Source: Branchiostoma lanceolatum
Lineage: Eukaryota > Chordata > Leptocardii > Amphioxiformes > Branchiostomatidae
Length of the DNA: 64,000 nucleotides
Direction: 5' to 3'
Assembly: GCF_035083965.1 (NCBI RefSeq)
Contig: NC_089738.1
Location: 9,512,734 to 9,576,733 of the forward strand
Below are positions 35,455 to 47,052 of the stretch, in pieces; position 1 is the stretch's first letter; every line of letters starts with the position of its first letter. The position numbers were made by a program, and so were the translations under genes. The notes under the pieces are model-generated. The model ran no database searches and was not told where the DNA came from. It worked only from the letters and a program-made list of their open reading frames with translations.

Positions 35455-38400
35455 CTATTCCTCCTGTTCTTCGTCCTCTTCCTTGTCCCTGGGGGACTCC
35501 TTGGAGGACTCCTCTGTGTTTTTACCCTTCCCGGTATCCTGACGCCGACGTGCCCCCGGCCGGTACAGCTGCATGGTGGGTCGATCCTAGAAAGAAAGAG
35601 TTACAGGTGTAAGTTAGGTAAAAGGTAGGTACGTAAAGGTAGCGTCTAGGACACCATTTTACTTACCTAACCAAAGCCAGGAGCCAAGTTTTACACCTGG
35701 TGGAGTTTGGAAAGTTGTGAAGTGCATTTCCCAAGGGCACAACATTAGTGGCATGTCAGAATTCGAGCCCAGGACCTCTGGGCCTAACTGCTACGCCAAT
35801 ACAATACCATTTGTAACATGCTGGAGGGGAAATCAAGTTTTCGCATATTTTGAAGATATATTTTGAGGTCTTGAATTGTACTCTGTCTCTTACATGCTAA
35901 GACCTGTTTTCTTATTGGTGCTAAATCTTGCATCGTTTGACTTGTTAAAAACTTCACCTTGTTTCTTAACCGCCTTCTCTCTGCTCTTGCTTCCTCCTTG
36001 GTGAGTTCTCTCTCAATATCATCTTCTCCACCTTTAGCCCCCCTCTCCTTGTCAGCGGCATCTGACTTCCTTGAAGTGTCGGACTCAGTTGATAGGTGGC
36101 GCTCCCGCACACCTTTGCTCTCAGCCTGTTCTTTACCATCTGTCTCAGTCTTCTCTTCAGCATCAGTCTTTTCAGAGTTTTTCTTCTTTTCTTTCTCACT
36201 TTCCTGCCTTTTCTTGCGTTCACGCTCCTCCCTTTCGCGGCGCTGTCTTTCTTGACGTTCACGTTCCCTTTGCCGCTGTCGCTCACGTTCTTTTTCCCGT
36301 TGTCGCTGACGCTCTTTCTCCCTTTCTTTGTCGTCTTTGGTTGTCTCCTAGAATTGAAAAAATAGCAAAATTCTAAGTAGCTTGATAGTAAACTAATAAG
36401 CTTTAGCACCCTATTCTGTATGGGTTACAGAGTTAGGCAGCAGGGAGAAGGTTAATCTTCCAGCTAACCAACATCTTTTGCACTGCAGTCAGCCCTCTAT
36501 AGGATAGTTTTGGTACAATCCATTTTCTTACACCAAAAACTATCAAAGTTCTGAAGAAAAGGCACACCACCTCAAACAATTGTTTCTTACCTTTCTGTCT
36601 CCACTGTCTTTCTTCACACTCTTTCCATAATCCCTATAATAATAAAAAAATTATAGTTTGATTACCTTAAAAGAATAATTTCATCAAATCAGAACATATA
36701 ATATGTGCTGATAAAATACAATCAAATTAAAGCAGAGAAATAAGTAGTACAAAATGGAGTTCAAAATGCTTTGATTTTGGTGGCTATAACTTGTTTCAGA
36801 GAACAAAAAATCAAGAGATCTTAAAAGCTAGAATGATGTACCTTTCTTCATCCCTGTCATCTCTGGAGTCCCTGTCCCTTCTGTCTCTCTCTTTGTCTCG
36901 GCGCTCCCTTCTCTCCCTATCTCTTCTCTCTCGTGCACTCTCTCGCCTGTCGTCCTTCCTTGGTGGGGTTCTGTCCCTCTTCTGATCTTTTGGCCTGTGT
37001 TTTTCTGTGTCTTTCTGTTCCCTTTCTGGGTTCTTCAGTAACTGGCAGGTGACAGATAAGATCTAGCTTAACCTTTAGCACATTGAGGTAGCCATTTGGC
37101 GCTCCATTCTCTATTGGTTACAGAGTTAGGTGTTAGAAGGTTAAAGCGGGCATCTCACTGGACTGCGCTATTTGGGCTAAGAAATTGCGCCAACATTGAG
37201 AATTTGTGCCAATTTCCCTTGCGGATACACTGACACTCACTCACATTTGCAAATGAAGCTCATATAAGCCAAACAAAATGACCGCTCCCAGAATCTCACT
37301 TTCGATTACAAGACAACATTTATCATTGAAAACCACTGAATTAAAAAACAATGTATAATTGATTAAAACTTCATTAAAAAAAAATTACAGTGATGAAATA
37401 ATTTTTTTGCCATTTTGCCAATTACATGTATAAACTTTTTACAATTTTTAAAAATTTTCAACTTCATTTAGCAAATTGGCACTGGTTTGCGCCACTTGCA
37501 GATGCCTTTCGCAATTTGGCACAGTCTAGGGAGATACCCGATTTAGCCCTTACAGCATACATACCTTTGCACTAAATAGATTTTATGAAAGAAATTGATT
37601 TGTTTGTGTGAAAGAAGAATAGACTTTTAGTACCTTTACAGATTTGACAGACTCTTCTTCCTTGCCATCGGATCCATCTTTGTCCTTTCCTTCCTTCTCC
37701 TTCTTAGCTCTCTCTGCTCGTTCCTTGTCTCTCTTCTTCCTTCTTTCCTCCTCGCGGCGTTTGCGCCTCTCTTCCTCCCGCCGTCGTCGTCTGTCCTCCT
37801 CTTTACGCCTCCGTTCCTCCCGCGCCTCTTCGCGTGCTCTCTGTACAAAGGGCGAAAATCTTATTTTTTATATCCTCTATCTCAACTGTTTTACCCTCAA
37901 TATCTTTCTCAACCCCCCTGCTTTGAACTTTGAAAATGAACCAGCCCTAACAAGGACAGGTGTATCACCTGCAACACCTGATACTTACAGCTGCAGCTGC
38001 ACGTCTGTTCTTGATGAAGTCCAGGAGGGGTGTGGTCATCTTTGTTTCTTTCAGATGCAAAATAAAGCAAAAACAGTATCAGAACCTATATCACAGTAAA
38101 ACCGAGAATCACAAAGAATATGTGAATCATAGATTGATAAAAATATAGCATCATTGTGGCCATAGCTTTTACAAGCGACATATAAACTAATCTTTCGGCT
38201 CTTAGTCTTGTTGATTATTTCTTTATTCATTCGTATCAAAGTTCTTGTACTTAGTACATATACCTTCTTTCTTCCTGTCTCGGGCCTCTATCTCCTCAAG
38301 TAATGACTCGATGTTGGCTGGAGGGGTGTCGCCAGCATTTTCATCCTTAAGGCTTTCCAGAAACTTAAGGTAGTCTGGGTCTACGGAAAGGGAACAATAA

Positions 38401-39749
38401 CAATAATACAAGTTTGAGACATAACAGAAATTACAATGAAACATATTTACATAATATATGTCTCAAAATTCGAAATAAATTGAAATATTAATATGCTCCA
38501 CAGGTTTCTAACAGTAGCAAACCTTGTTCTATAGTTGCACACTTGGTATCCTTCTTCTTGCTTCTTCCTTTGGGCACCTTCTGATATGGAGCAAACTCCA
38601 CAATGGCTGGATACTCCACTTCTAGAGGCAAGTACATGTACATATTTTCAGTGGACATTGCCTAAATATGTCTTTAATCTTCTACATGATACTGTACATG
38701 TGTGGGTTTTATTTTGCGGTAGGGAGAATAGAAAATAATATTCACGCGCTTTCAAGTTCGCGTTTGAAATAATACTAGTACTAGTTACAGTCATATGTGG
38801 GCAAAAAGTTTTGTCATGGTTTAAAGTTAGCGCTGAAAGTTCACCGCAAAAACCGCAAACATAAAACCGCCACGAAAATTTCTGCATTTACAGTACTACT
38901 AGAACTATGGCTACTTTTTTTCTCTGCTGTTTCAGTAGATTAGAAGTGCAACATTAAAGTAGATGCTAAAAACATGTATGAACTGTATAACGATGATACA
39001 TGCATACTTTTGCTTCTAATAGTATCAGTGAAGATGTATCCATCAAACTTATCCTTGAAGCTGATGATATCTTCAGGATTCTTGAAGTTGATGTAGGCTC
39101 GGCAAAAGGCATGAGGTACCAAGCTGGAGAGAAAACAAAGATGTTTGAATGGATTGAAGGTGACAAATGTCATCATGTTTTCTGGCAACAAGTATTTACC
39201 ACACATGTAGAAGAACAAATTCAAAATTTACATGTGTATGATATTGAATTATTTTACAATGTATACTTATGTGACTAGCATGATCATGACATGTTTGATG
39301 ATCAGATTTAACTTCCGGGTTTAACCATCCAACATGGCGGACATTGATTACGCCATGGTCACGTGAGTGCAAACACCTTACAGAAACTGTGACGTCATGT
39401 ACCTCATGTCTGCTGCCACGAACAGTAAGAAGTCATGATCGGGAAGAGGGCCCAACTCCTCAACAAGTGTTTCCTGGGTCAGCGTTGGAGGCAGCCGCCG
39501 AATTACCACCTACAGATGAAGAATACAACCGATTAAACGGTACCGACTCCAAATATCGTGTATGACTGTGAAAATATGATTATTATGAACTAAAAATTAT
39601 GGTCTATGTCAACTTCCCCCAACCCCAAAACGGCCAACCTTTGTGGGTATTCCGTCTTCTTTCTTCTTCTTAGCCGCTTCCTTTGACCTCAGCTCCTTCG
39701 CGTGAGTCTTCCCGGTCTTGTCTACCTCCTCCCCTCTGTCTTTAGTCAT
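35455..39749 (-). CDS. UPF3: UPF3, regulator of nonsense-mediated mRNA decay (complete, 11 exons)
   Basis: Exons in transcript order: 39,749-39,639; 39,509-39,403; 39,123-39,008; 38,621-38,523; 38,380-38,264; 38,047-37,989; 37,840-37,634; 37,041-36,842; 36,633-36,591; 36,347-35,958; 35,586-35,455. They join to 526 codons plus stop. The RRM-like UPF2-binding domain lies at about 38-150 (VVIRRLPPTLTQETLVEELG, AYINFKNPEDIISFKDKFDG, VEYPAIVEFAPYQKVPK). Then come DPDYLKFLESL, TTPLLDFIKNRR, about 280 residues of Arg/Glu/Lys-rich charged helix, and the exon-junction-complex binding motif DRPTMQLYRPGARRR near residue 484. UPF3 links the exon junction complex to UPF2-UPF1 in mRNA surveillance and shuttles between nucleus and cytoplasm. 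It is the pro-orthologue of UPF3A/UPF3B and closer to UPF3B in having an intact C-terminal motif. The donors GTTGGC (exon 1) and GTTTGC (exon 4) are weak. It is divergent from NDUFA1. Confidence 0.95.
35690..35810 (-). repeat. tRNA-derived SINE, family B (UPF3 intron)
   Basis: On the minus strand, GTCCTGGGCTCGAATTC is a box-B-like core followed by ATGTTGTGCCCTTGGGAAA, matching the tails of the copies near 1,440 and 1,800. It is located in the last UPF3 intron. Confidence 0.5.
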
Positions 39750-40184
39750 GTCTGCGCACCTTGTGCGTTGATTATTCTCTGACAAAAATGGTTTTACAAG
39801 ATTCTATTTTTCCATCTCCGCCATTTTGAATGTTATGATCTCGCCAAATCTCGTAGCTGGCAAGCTAGTCACGTGATCTAAAACCAAGCACATTTTCTTG
39901 TTATCCGGGTAAAGCGAGCATAAATTACGCTGAAATATTAATATTCAAATGATATTTATGTTAATAACACACCTAATGACAATATTTTTTGTGTTTTATT
40001 TAAGAAAATGATGTTTTTTGTGTGTCATTTTCAAAATCTCGTCTAAGGCGGGAAGTCATGCTGATGCATTGTGGGTAAAATCTAGTTGGGCAGCCATTTT
40101 GACCTCCAAAGACGGTATTTTTTGGAGGGTCTGGAAAAAATCAGGATTTCGTCGTGAAATACCTCAAAAAGAGCGGTCGACAAC
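39750..40184. promoter_or_regulatory. Shared promoter of UPF3 and NDUFA1
   Basis: Starts are 435 bp apart on opposite strands. The interval carries two GCCATTTT motifs (39,824 and 40,095; YY1-like AAAATGGC on the minus strand) and an E-box GTCACGTGAT near 39,868 of the USF/TFEB type. A second TCACGTGA and an ETS-like ACTTCCGG sit within UPF3 intron 2 near 39,310-39,365. Function is inferred from motif and spacing. Confidence 0.55.
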
Positions 40185-41307
40185 ATGTGGTATGAAATCC
40201 TGCCGGGCTTCGGCATCATCGTAGTCTGCCTGTGTGTTCCAGGGTTCGTCACCCCTCGAATTCAGAAGTTTCAGAACAATGGAAAGGTGAGCGATTTTCT
40301 TAATAGTTACTTGTCATATAAATTTTTATTAATATCAGGTGTATTTGCAGCCAGTGCCACAGGCAGGTACCCAATGTGTAGGGTAATGTTCATGAAGTTT
40401 CTACCTGCAAAACAAGTGTTGATGTTGTAATCTGTGTTTTAGACCGACCGTTTTAGACTACGTCATATTGTCCAGATACAAAATCTATCAAGGGTTTAGA
40501 CCCACAGAATTTGCTATTTGCGCACTAGCTTCGGAAAAATAAGTGATACTAGTAGTTTGTGCCTTTTTGGTGACGCCTTAGGGGCGTGTTCTTGTTGCTT
40601 TTTTGTTTATTGTATATTGTTTATTTGCACGTAAAATATAACATAAATGAACAGTAAATGAACATAAACAAAACAAATACATGCAGGGGAAACCAGAAAG
40701 GTTTATCTAGGGTTACATTAATTACATCATAATATCAATTTTATGTTGAAACTAATGAGGTGACATATTGTATTTCAGCTGAAGAGAGTTGCGAGAGACT
40801 GGAACGAGTGGTGGATGATGTGCAGAGACCACAGACTCACTGGTTCTCACTACATTGCAAGGGTAAGGAGAAGCAAATGATTTGGCAGATCTAGATTAAC
40901 CCCTCAGAACCGGATTTGGATCATTAATCACACCAGGATTCGCAAATCGGGATAAATACGGGGCCTTGGCAAATTCCTATTTGCAAATTCTGGTATAAAT
41001 CAGGTCATAGATTTCATTATTTTTTTCTGTTGTTGTTAAATCTAGTATCATTGCACCAAATTTTTTCATCAAGTTAAGTAAAGGTCTGTACTACACAAAA
41101 ATTTAAAGCGCATTTCCATGTATCAATGTTTTTATAATGTATGTCCAAGACGTCACTTGTATTTTCCTTGTACTTTATAAGGTATTGTACAGTATGTAAT
41201 GCAGTTTATAACTGTGATGTACCACTTGCTTGTTAACCATTTATTCACAATGACTTTTTTCACTCTAGGGCCTGGAAGCCATCCCTGACAAGCCTGCCAA
41301 GAAGTAA
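40185..41307 (+). CDS. NDUFA1: NADH dehydrogenase (complex I) 1 alpha subcomplex subunit 1 (complete, 3 exons)
   Basis: Exons 40,185-40,286, 40,779-40,862 and 41,269-41,307 encode 74 residues, against 70 in human (from memory). The N-terminus MWYEILPGFGIIVVCLCVPG matches the MWFEILPG start and single transmembrane segment of the family (about residues 5-25). It is followed by RIQKFQNNGK, the conserved KRVARDWNEWW block and IARGLEAIPDKPAKK. NDUFA1 (MWFE) is a supernumerary inner-membrane subunit required for assembly of respiratory complex I. The start is the first ATG after a YY1-containing promoter shared with UPF3. An AATAAA at 41,492 follows within 200 bp of the stop. Confidence 0.95.
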
Positions 41308-41491
41308 AAAAAAGAGAACAAAACCCAAGGTCAAGGACAACAACAGTGTGTCTCCCTCTTAACAGCAACCTGTGTGCTTGAGCAGTGAACCAATCACGTC
41401 ATGTCAACCATCAGTACACCTCATCCACCAACGTAATCTTGAAACAACTGTTGTTATTGGTCTTATTGTACATAGATGTCAGGTGTACTCC

Positions 41492-41497
41492 AATAAA
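41492..41497 (+). terminator. Poly(A) signal of NDUFA1
   Basis: AATAAA lies 185 bp beyond the NDUFA1 stop codon, followed by a T-rich stretch (TTTTGTCTTTATTCTTCTTTC) suited to cleavage and polyadenylation. Confidence 0.6.
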
Positions 41498-42717
41498 ACA
41501 CTTTCAAAGTCCAGTCATTTTGTCTTTATTCTTCTTTCTAGTAGCTTTGTTTTGAAGGCATGATTCTCATAAAAAAAGATTGTGGTTCTACATATGTATA
41601 TGCTGTTTTAACATAGTATAGATGAATATTGAGTGAGATTACTTTGTTCATCAGTTGCTCTTTTACACTGGCCAGTTTTACATTCAATAATATAGGTAGT
41701 GAATGCCTTACTAGTTACAGGAAAGGACAAGCAAATCCAACTAAGATGAGATCTGGGAGAAAAAAATATCTGACAGACTATGATGACTCCCTAAATCTGT
41801 TTGTACCATTATCAAGGCAGACTTTCCCCCACCGAAACTCCAGTTCACATTATCTAGTTTATGCTTTTAAATGAGACAAATGAAATTGGTTACGGATATG
41901 TCTGTTGAAAAAAGACTCGAGAACAACATGATTATGTCCGTATTCCTTTACTTTGACATTCCTGCAGCTGGTGATCCAGCCACTTGAATTCGTCATCAGT
42001 TTGTATCGGTAACTTCCTTTAATGACACTTCTCTGAAGACATTCATCGTCCAATGAGTTTACAGCAGCAAATTAAGCACATTTAACAATAGTTGTGGATC
42101 TATAGTACTAATTTCAACTGTCTTGTGCTAGAAAATGTCTTAGAGATCTTTATTGCTCGTTGGTTCTGTCGTAGTCTTGAAATGCTTGGAGTGCTCATGA
42201 CACCAAAATACAACATTTCATGATTATATCCAATAATGATAGTATTATTCAATAAACAAAGATTTTTGAACCAAATATGCACCCGTCTAATGTTATCGAA
42301 TCTCACAAATCCGATACATACTTCTATTTCTTTCTTTATGCCACCAGTTAATTTCCGCTCATGACGTCATAGTAAACATGTGAAAAAACGTTATTTTAAG
42401 AAGCAGGAAAGCAAACAAAAATCGAAACTTGCAACTGTATGTAAATTATTCGCACTATTGCCTATCAAAGACCATTTTTTGCAAGTCGCAGTACCTGGTT
42501 TCGCACCGCCTGCCGTGTTTACAATGACGTCATGAGCGGCAATTAAATTGATTACCTGGCGGCAGGACTCAAGAACTGGAAGTATGATTTGTAATATTCA
42601 ATAACATCAGAAGGGTGTATATTTGTAGAAACATTTTTTTCATTGAACAATACTTATGTTGGTTGCCTGTGATCAGGAACTATTATGTTGTATGTTAGTG
42701 ACATAAGTACTTCAGGT

Positions 42718-45700
42718 TTAGCAGGAGCAGTAACACTGGCAGATACTGCCCATCCAGCGTGTGAGAGCGATGAGCGGGAAATGCGGACCCCGGCACTTCA
42801 GGTAACAGCAGCGTGGGTTTTGGCCTACGAGATGGGACAAAGACACACAAAAACTGTTAGAAGTGTGAATAAAAACATTTGTCTTTCTGCATGCTTAGCC
42901 CCGTAGAAAAAATATTACTACCAGTTTGTGCATGTACAAGTGCTAGTTACAAAACATGTGGCCGGTATATGCGGATAAACAAAGGGAAAATTTGATTCAT
43001 ATGTTTTCATCCAGTAGATATCCATGAAAATACATCTAACTTTAAGAAAAGCATGGCACTTGTGTATGGTAGATGTGATAAACAGCGTTCAAACAAGACC
43101 ATTAAACGTAAAAAGGACTTTCATCTTTTTAACAGGATCCTAGGAGGTCTCAGCCTCCGGGGGAAACGGTAACGTTTGTAGTTTGATCAAAGCTTTCTTT
43201 CAAACTGATATCAATTGCTTGTTTCTTTGTGAGCAGATACAGCAGTAACCAGGGAACCAGACTCGAGCTCGGGCCTTTTAACCGGTTCCTTCTAGTCAAT
43301 TCCTTCGGCGGCCCAGAGCTGCAAGCCCGCCGATACGTTACCGTAATTAGCGCACCGGGGAAGTTCTAGACCGAGAATTGACCGGCCCCACCAGAAAGGT
43401 AAAGGGGCGCGGTCCACTCCCCTGGGCTACAACTCCCAGGAGCGTTGATTAAGATCGGGCGGGCTTACTGTCTTGGGCGGCCGAAGGAAATCGTTAGTAG
43501 CGGCCCTGTTCTACAGTCTGGGCTCCCAGGGTAATACAGTAGCTGTGCAGCAGTATATGCCTTAATTGTCCCTGAAGCTTTAATTGTGCCTCCGGTGATT
43601 GTCCTTATTGTTAACATTCATACATGTTTGCATGATTAAAATATAATTTTCCCTGTATAATGTTGATTAGGGCTGTGTATCTAAACGTTAACCCCGGACC
43701 TGTACCTGTAAAATTGTTTTGTTAGGTACAGGTACAGGTAAAGATAAAATTGTTTATATAGGTACAGGTCCGGACTTGAACATCAAGTGTACCGTACCTG
43801 AACAAAATAAAACGCTATGGGACACATAGACTTAAGTTAGGTAAATCCCATGTCAGAGATTACAATCTTGACAATCTTGCACTTGAGAATTAAGAAGACT
43901 TGTGAATACTTCTTTGGAGATGAAAATTTGTAAGCCTCCATTCAAAGACAACACTTAACCACTGAAACACAGTTGGCTACGTGTATAACCTTCAGATGAT
44001 TACACAAAATTATTCAAAGATAAGATTAGATGAATTTATTAGCAGATTGAAGAAGTACATTATTCAATGGTGTCTGAAATACCATGCTGACTTAAATTAC
44101 ATGCATACACTACGAAGTTATCCGTGAATGATTTCATCAGGTTGGTGAATAATTGAATAGCAAAGTTCTTCATTAACAAGAACGTATTTACATGAGCCAT
44201 CGTTTCGATGACCGTTTGTCATCTTCATCAGGGCAAAAATTATAATGACTGGTTTAGCAGTAGCACCTAGCCTCAGTGCACAGTGAAACCAGTCAGTATT
44301 GCCCTGATGAACATGACAGACGGTCATCGAAACGTTGGCTCATGTGGTTGTGAATTAAGAACTTGGCTATTCAACTACGAAGTTATCTTCCGACATTTAG
44401 GTCAGGTCCAGACTTGAACCTAAACCCCTGTACCTGTATCTGAAAGCTTTTCAGGTACACAGCGCTTAACGTTGATGTAAAAGACTCACCGCAGCTATCC
44501 CCTTCAGGGTTCCTATGATGACCCATGTATATCCAATCCCTCCGCAGGCGGGACCATTGGTCAGTCTCCTCCTCACCCGAAGACATGCCCCCATCATCCT
44601 TACTGTCCCAAACTGTCTCTGTTGGAACCTGGGGTAACATTAAGTTGAAAAAATAACATATGAAATATGAGGATAAACGCTCAAAGCTATTCACCTTTAT
44701 TTCCGCTTGTTCAAGCGAATTCAATGCGCTCCGTTCCGTTCATAGATTCAATTACATACTAGGAAGTTATAATCCTTACTGTGTACAAATAGGTATATAC
44801 ATCAAAGAATGTTTGGACATTAGAACAAGGAATGTATAAGTATACGACACGTTACATTTTAATATGTTGCTCTATCCCATATGATTGTATGTAAACAAAC
44901 ATTTTTGCATGCACGTTTTTGTTTGTTTGTATGTATGTACAGATGTAATAGACCTCACGAAAGTCGCTGTACTTTTGTTGTGTCATAAAGATTGTACATA
45001 ATAAGATATCAAGATATACGACGGTAAATAGAGGGGGCAGAAGAGAGATAATGATAGGGATAAACTACATTCTTGACTTTGACTTGAACACATAACAGTG
45101 CATCAGAAAATAGGTCGGTTGAAAGAGGGACAGAGAAAGAGAACGATAGAAAAACTGCATTTTTGATTTTGATTTAAATCTATAACTAATTGTAGATTGA
45201 CAGCTATTCTTCACGTGGTCTATACATTTAATAAACATGTATAATACATCATACATGAAAAGGTTGACGTAACAGAACAATCATACACAAGATACGAAAG
45301 ATGCATGTTTCAACTAGAATACAGAATCTAGAGAAATCATTCTGCTACTCCCATACAATCTGAGCTTATGCTTATCTGTGCACCATTAACCTTCTCCCTG
45401 CTGCCTAACTAGCCAATAGAGAATGGGCGCTAAAACGGCTACATCGGTGTGCCAACGGTTAAGAGAAAGATGTGACATTATTTTTGTACTGTACATGGAT
45501 ATCTTTCAAATTTAGCTCCAATCGATATTCTAAATCTGTAGTCCAGACAAGTTAAAATTGTGTAGTTGATTTTTGCGTTTTGGCTTGGGAAGCATGCATG
45601 GAACGCATTGACGATATCGATAGAATACAATCTTCTGCTGGGACCCTACCTCTTTTCCCTCCTCAAAAGTGCCCACCGTCACCTCAGCTCCGGAGTTTGG

Positions 45701-46077
45701 ACCACCAGACATCAGCTTGCGAGGCTTCGATGCTTATTGCAATGTACAGACATTTTAAATTGAGACTGTAAGTTGCATGTAACATACAAGAGTAGCAAAG
45801 CTAACTATCAAAATGGACGCAAGCGTAGGTGCATCCTCCTTCATTTTTTTCACAGACATCTTGGAGCGTCGGCGTTTATTTTTGCGAGAAGGTCGACATG
45901 CAATGGGATAGTGTTATTTAAACTTACAATGTATAAAAAAAGGGCTAGAAAATTGAATATGAAAATCTGACTTCCAACCGGTTCTAACATTTCTTTGGGC
46001 TCCTTTAAGATTTACTTACCGTAAGACAGAAGCATGAAGCCTGCCACCAAGACTGCCTTGAAGATGCGAAAAGCCAT
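42718..46077 (-). CDS. Small secreted cysteine-rich protein, novel or unassigned (4 exons)
   Basis: Exons in transcript order: 46,077-46,020; 45,732-45,650; 44,628-44,490; 42,824-42,718. They join to 128 codons plus stop with consistent phases (1, 0, 1). The N-terminus MAFRIFKAVLVAGFMLLSYA is a good signal peptide. The middle is polar and acidic (DSKDDGGMSSGEEETDQWS) and followed by RLRRDWIYMGHHRN. All eight cysteines lie in the last 36 residues with spacing C-x5-CC-x3-C-x17-C-x-C-x-C-x-C, ending QCYCSC at the stop. The CxCxC terminus recalls noggin and other cystine-knot ligand antagonists, but the rest does not align by eye and I do not assign the family. The acceptor of exon 2 (CAATAAG) is weak and is the least certain junction. 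Intron 3 contains two foldback elements. Confidence 0.55.
43249..43535. mobile_element. GC-rich foldback (MITE-like) element
   Basis: Nested complementary segments run the whole length. TTCCTTCGGCGGCCC near 43,300 pairs with GGGCGGCCGAAGGAA near 43,476, and AAGCCCGCC pairs with GGCGGGCTT. The outer ACCAGGGAACCAGAC pairs imperfectly with GTCTGGGCTCCCAGGGT. Possible ATACAG flanks are seen on both sides. Its GC content is far above that of its surroundings. No ORF. Confidence 0.6.
44155..44376. repeat. Foldback repeat, ~220 bp
   Basis: GAATAGCAAAGTTCTT at the left pairs with AAGAACTTGGCTATTC at the right, and CATCGTTTCGATGACCG with CGGTCATCGAAACG. TCATCAGGGCAA and TTGCCCTGATGA form a third pair. 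It sits in intron 3 of the secreted-peptide gene. Confidence 0.7.
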
Positions 46078-46848
46078 GTTTGCGCCCCGCTGAGATTCTA
46101 GTCATAGAAATAAAGTAAACGTTACATCTTTCCTCTCTAAACGGCCTACAAAATCACAACGTAAGCAAACAGCTCCAACCCAATTCATATTTCCCCAGTT
46201 TTGGTACAATATGAGATGGAAAACTTACCTTGTCCGTTTGAGAGCACAAATATGGACTGGTGGCAAAGATGCAAGGTCTTTCTGAAACCTGGTCTACAGA
46301 GACTTTCATTTACTAGAGAAAACCTCTGCTGGCAAAATTCAATAGGAGAGAGGGTGTGACGTCACACCTCAGAAACATCAAAGAAGACCGGTCTCCATCC
46401 TGCCTAAAGAGAGTAAAAGTAGGCCAATTAAATGGGTTGAAGATGATTGGGCGGCACACTTCAGATTGATTTAAAAGATAACTGGTATCAAATAAATCCA
46501 CCCACGTACTGACTGGAAGATAATGAAACAAAGACGCCACATGCTTTAGTAGATTAGTGTCTTTTTTGTTAACATAAAAGTATCAGCTTTCGGGCCTTAT
46601 TGCGTTTAGGCGATGAGAAATATATACATTGATATACATCTGTATTGTATACAGTCTTCTTTATGATGGCTTGCATTGCACTCGTTATGTTTACTTTCAC
46701 AGAAGTAAACATATTCTTAAGTGTCCCCATCGTCGGTATGAGTTTAACACTTGAAATACCACCAAGTCTGTGTCATGTTGACACGCCGCCTTCGAACACT
46801 CAATAACCAGCGGCGCCATTTTTTTTCTCTGGGTGCCTTGAGAAAAAA

Positions 46849-47052
46849 ATGGCGTCAATGCAGCCGATCGAATTGACAAAACACTCAACGAATTTCATCG
46901 ACAAAAGACGAATCCTTTTAAGATTTGTGTGTTTTGTTGTCTTTTTGGTCGTACTTTATATTCCCATTCTAACGTCAAGGGTAACACAAATCCAGTTTAG
47001 GACGCAGCGACGCCGCCAGCGTGCCCCGGGTCCAGTGAGAGGGGGGGCTTAA
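46849..47052 (+). CDS. Possible small single-pass membrane protein or first exon
   Basis: An ATG in good context (AAAAAAATGGCG) opens a 67-codon frame with a basic cytoplasmic-like stretch (FIDKRRILLR) followed by one strong hydrophobic segment (FVCFVVFLVVLYIPIL), then a basic tail. A possible donor (AAGG|GTAACA) follows the hydrophobic segment, so this could be exon 1 of a type II membrane protein. I find no downstream exon. The upstream GGCGCCATTTTTTTT forms an inverted repeat with the start region and includes a YY1-like motif. Low confidence. Confidence 0.3.
   Translation: MASMQPIELTKHSTNFIDKRRILLRFVCFVVFLVVLYIPILTSRVTQIQFRTQRRRQRAPGPVRGGA

Noticed and set aside
42685-42906. Plus-strand 73-codon ORF
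   Set aside because: It is the shadow of the last exon of the minus-strand secreted-protein gene, whose cysteine-rich frame and acceptor are more convincing.
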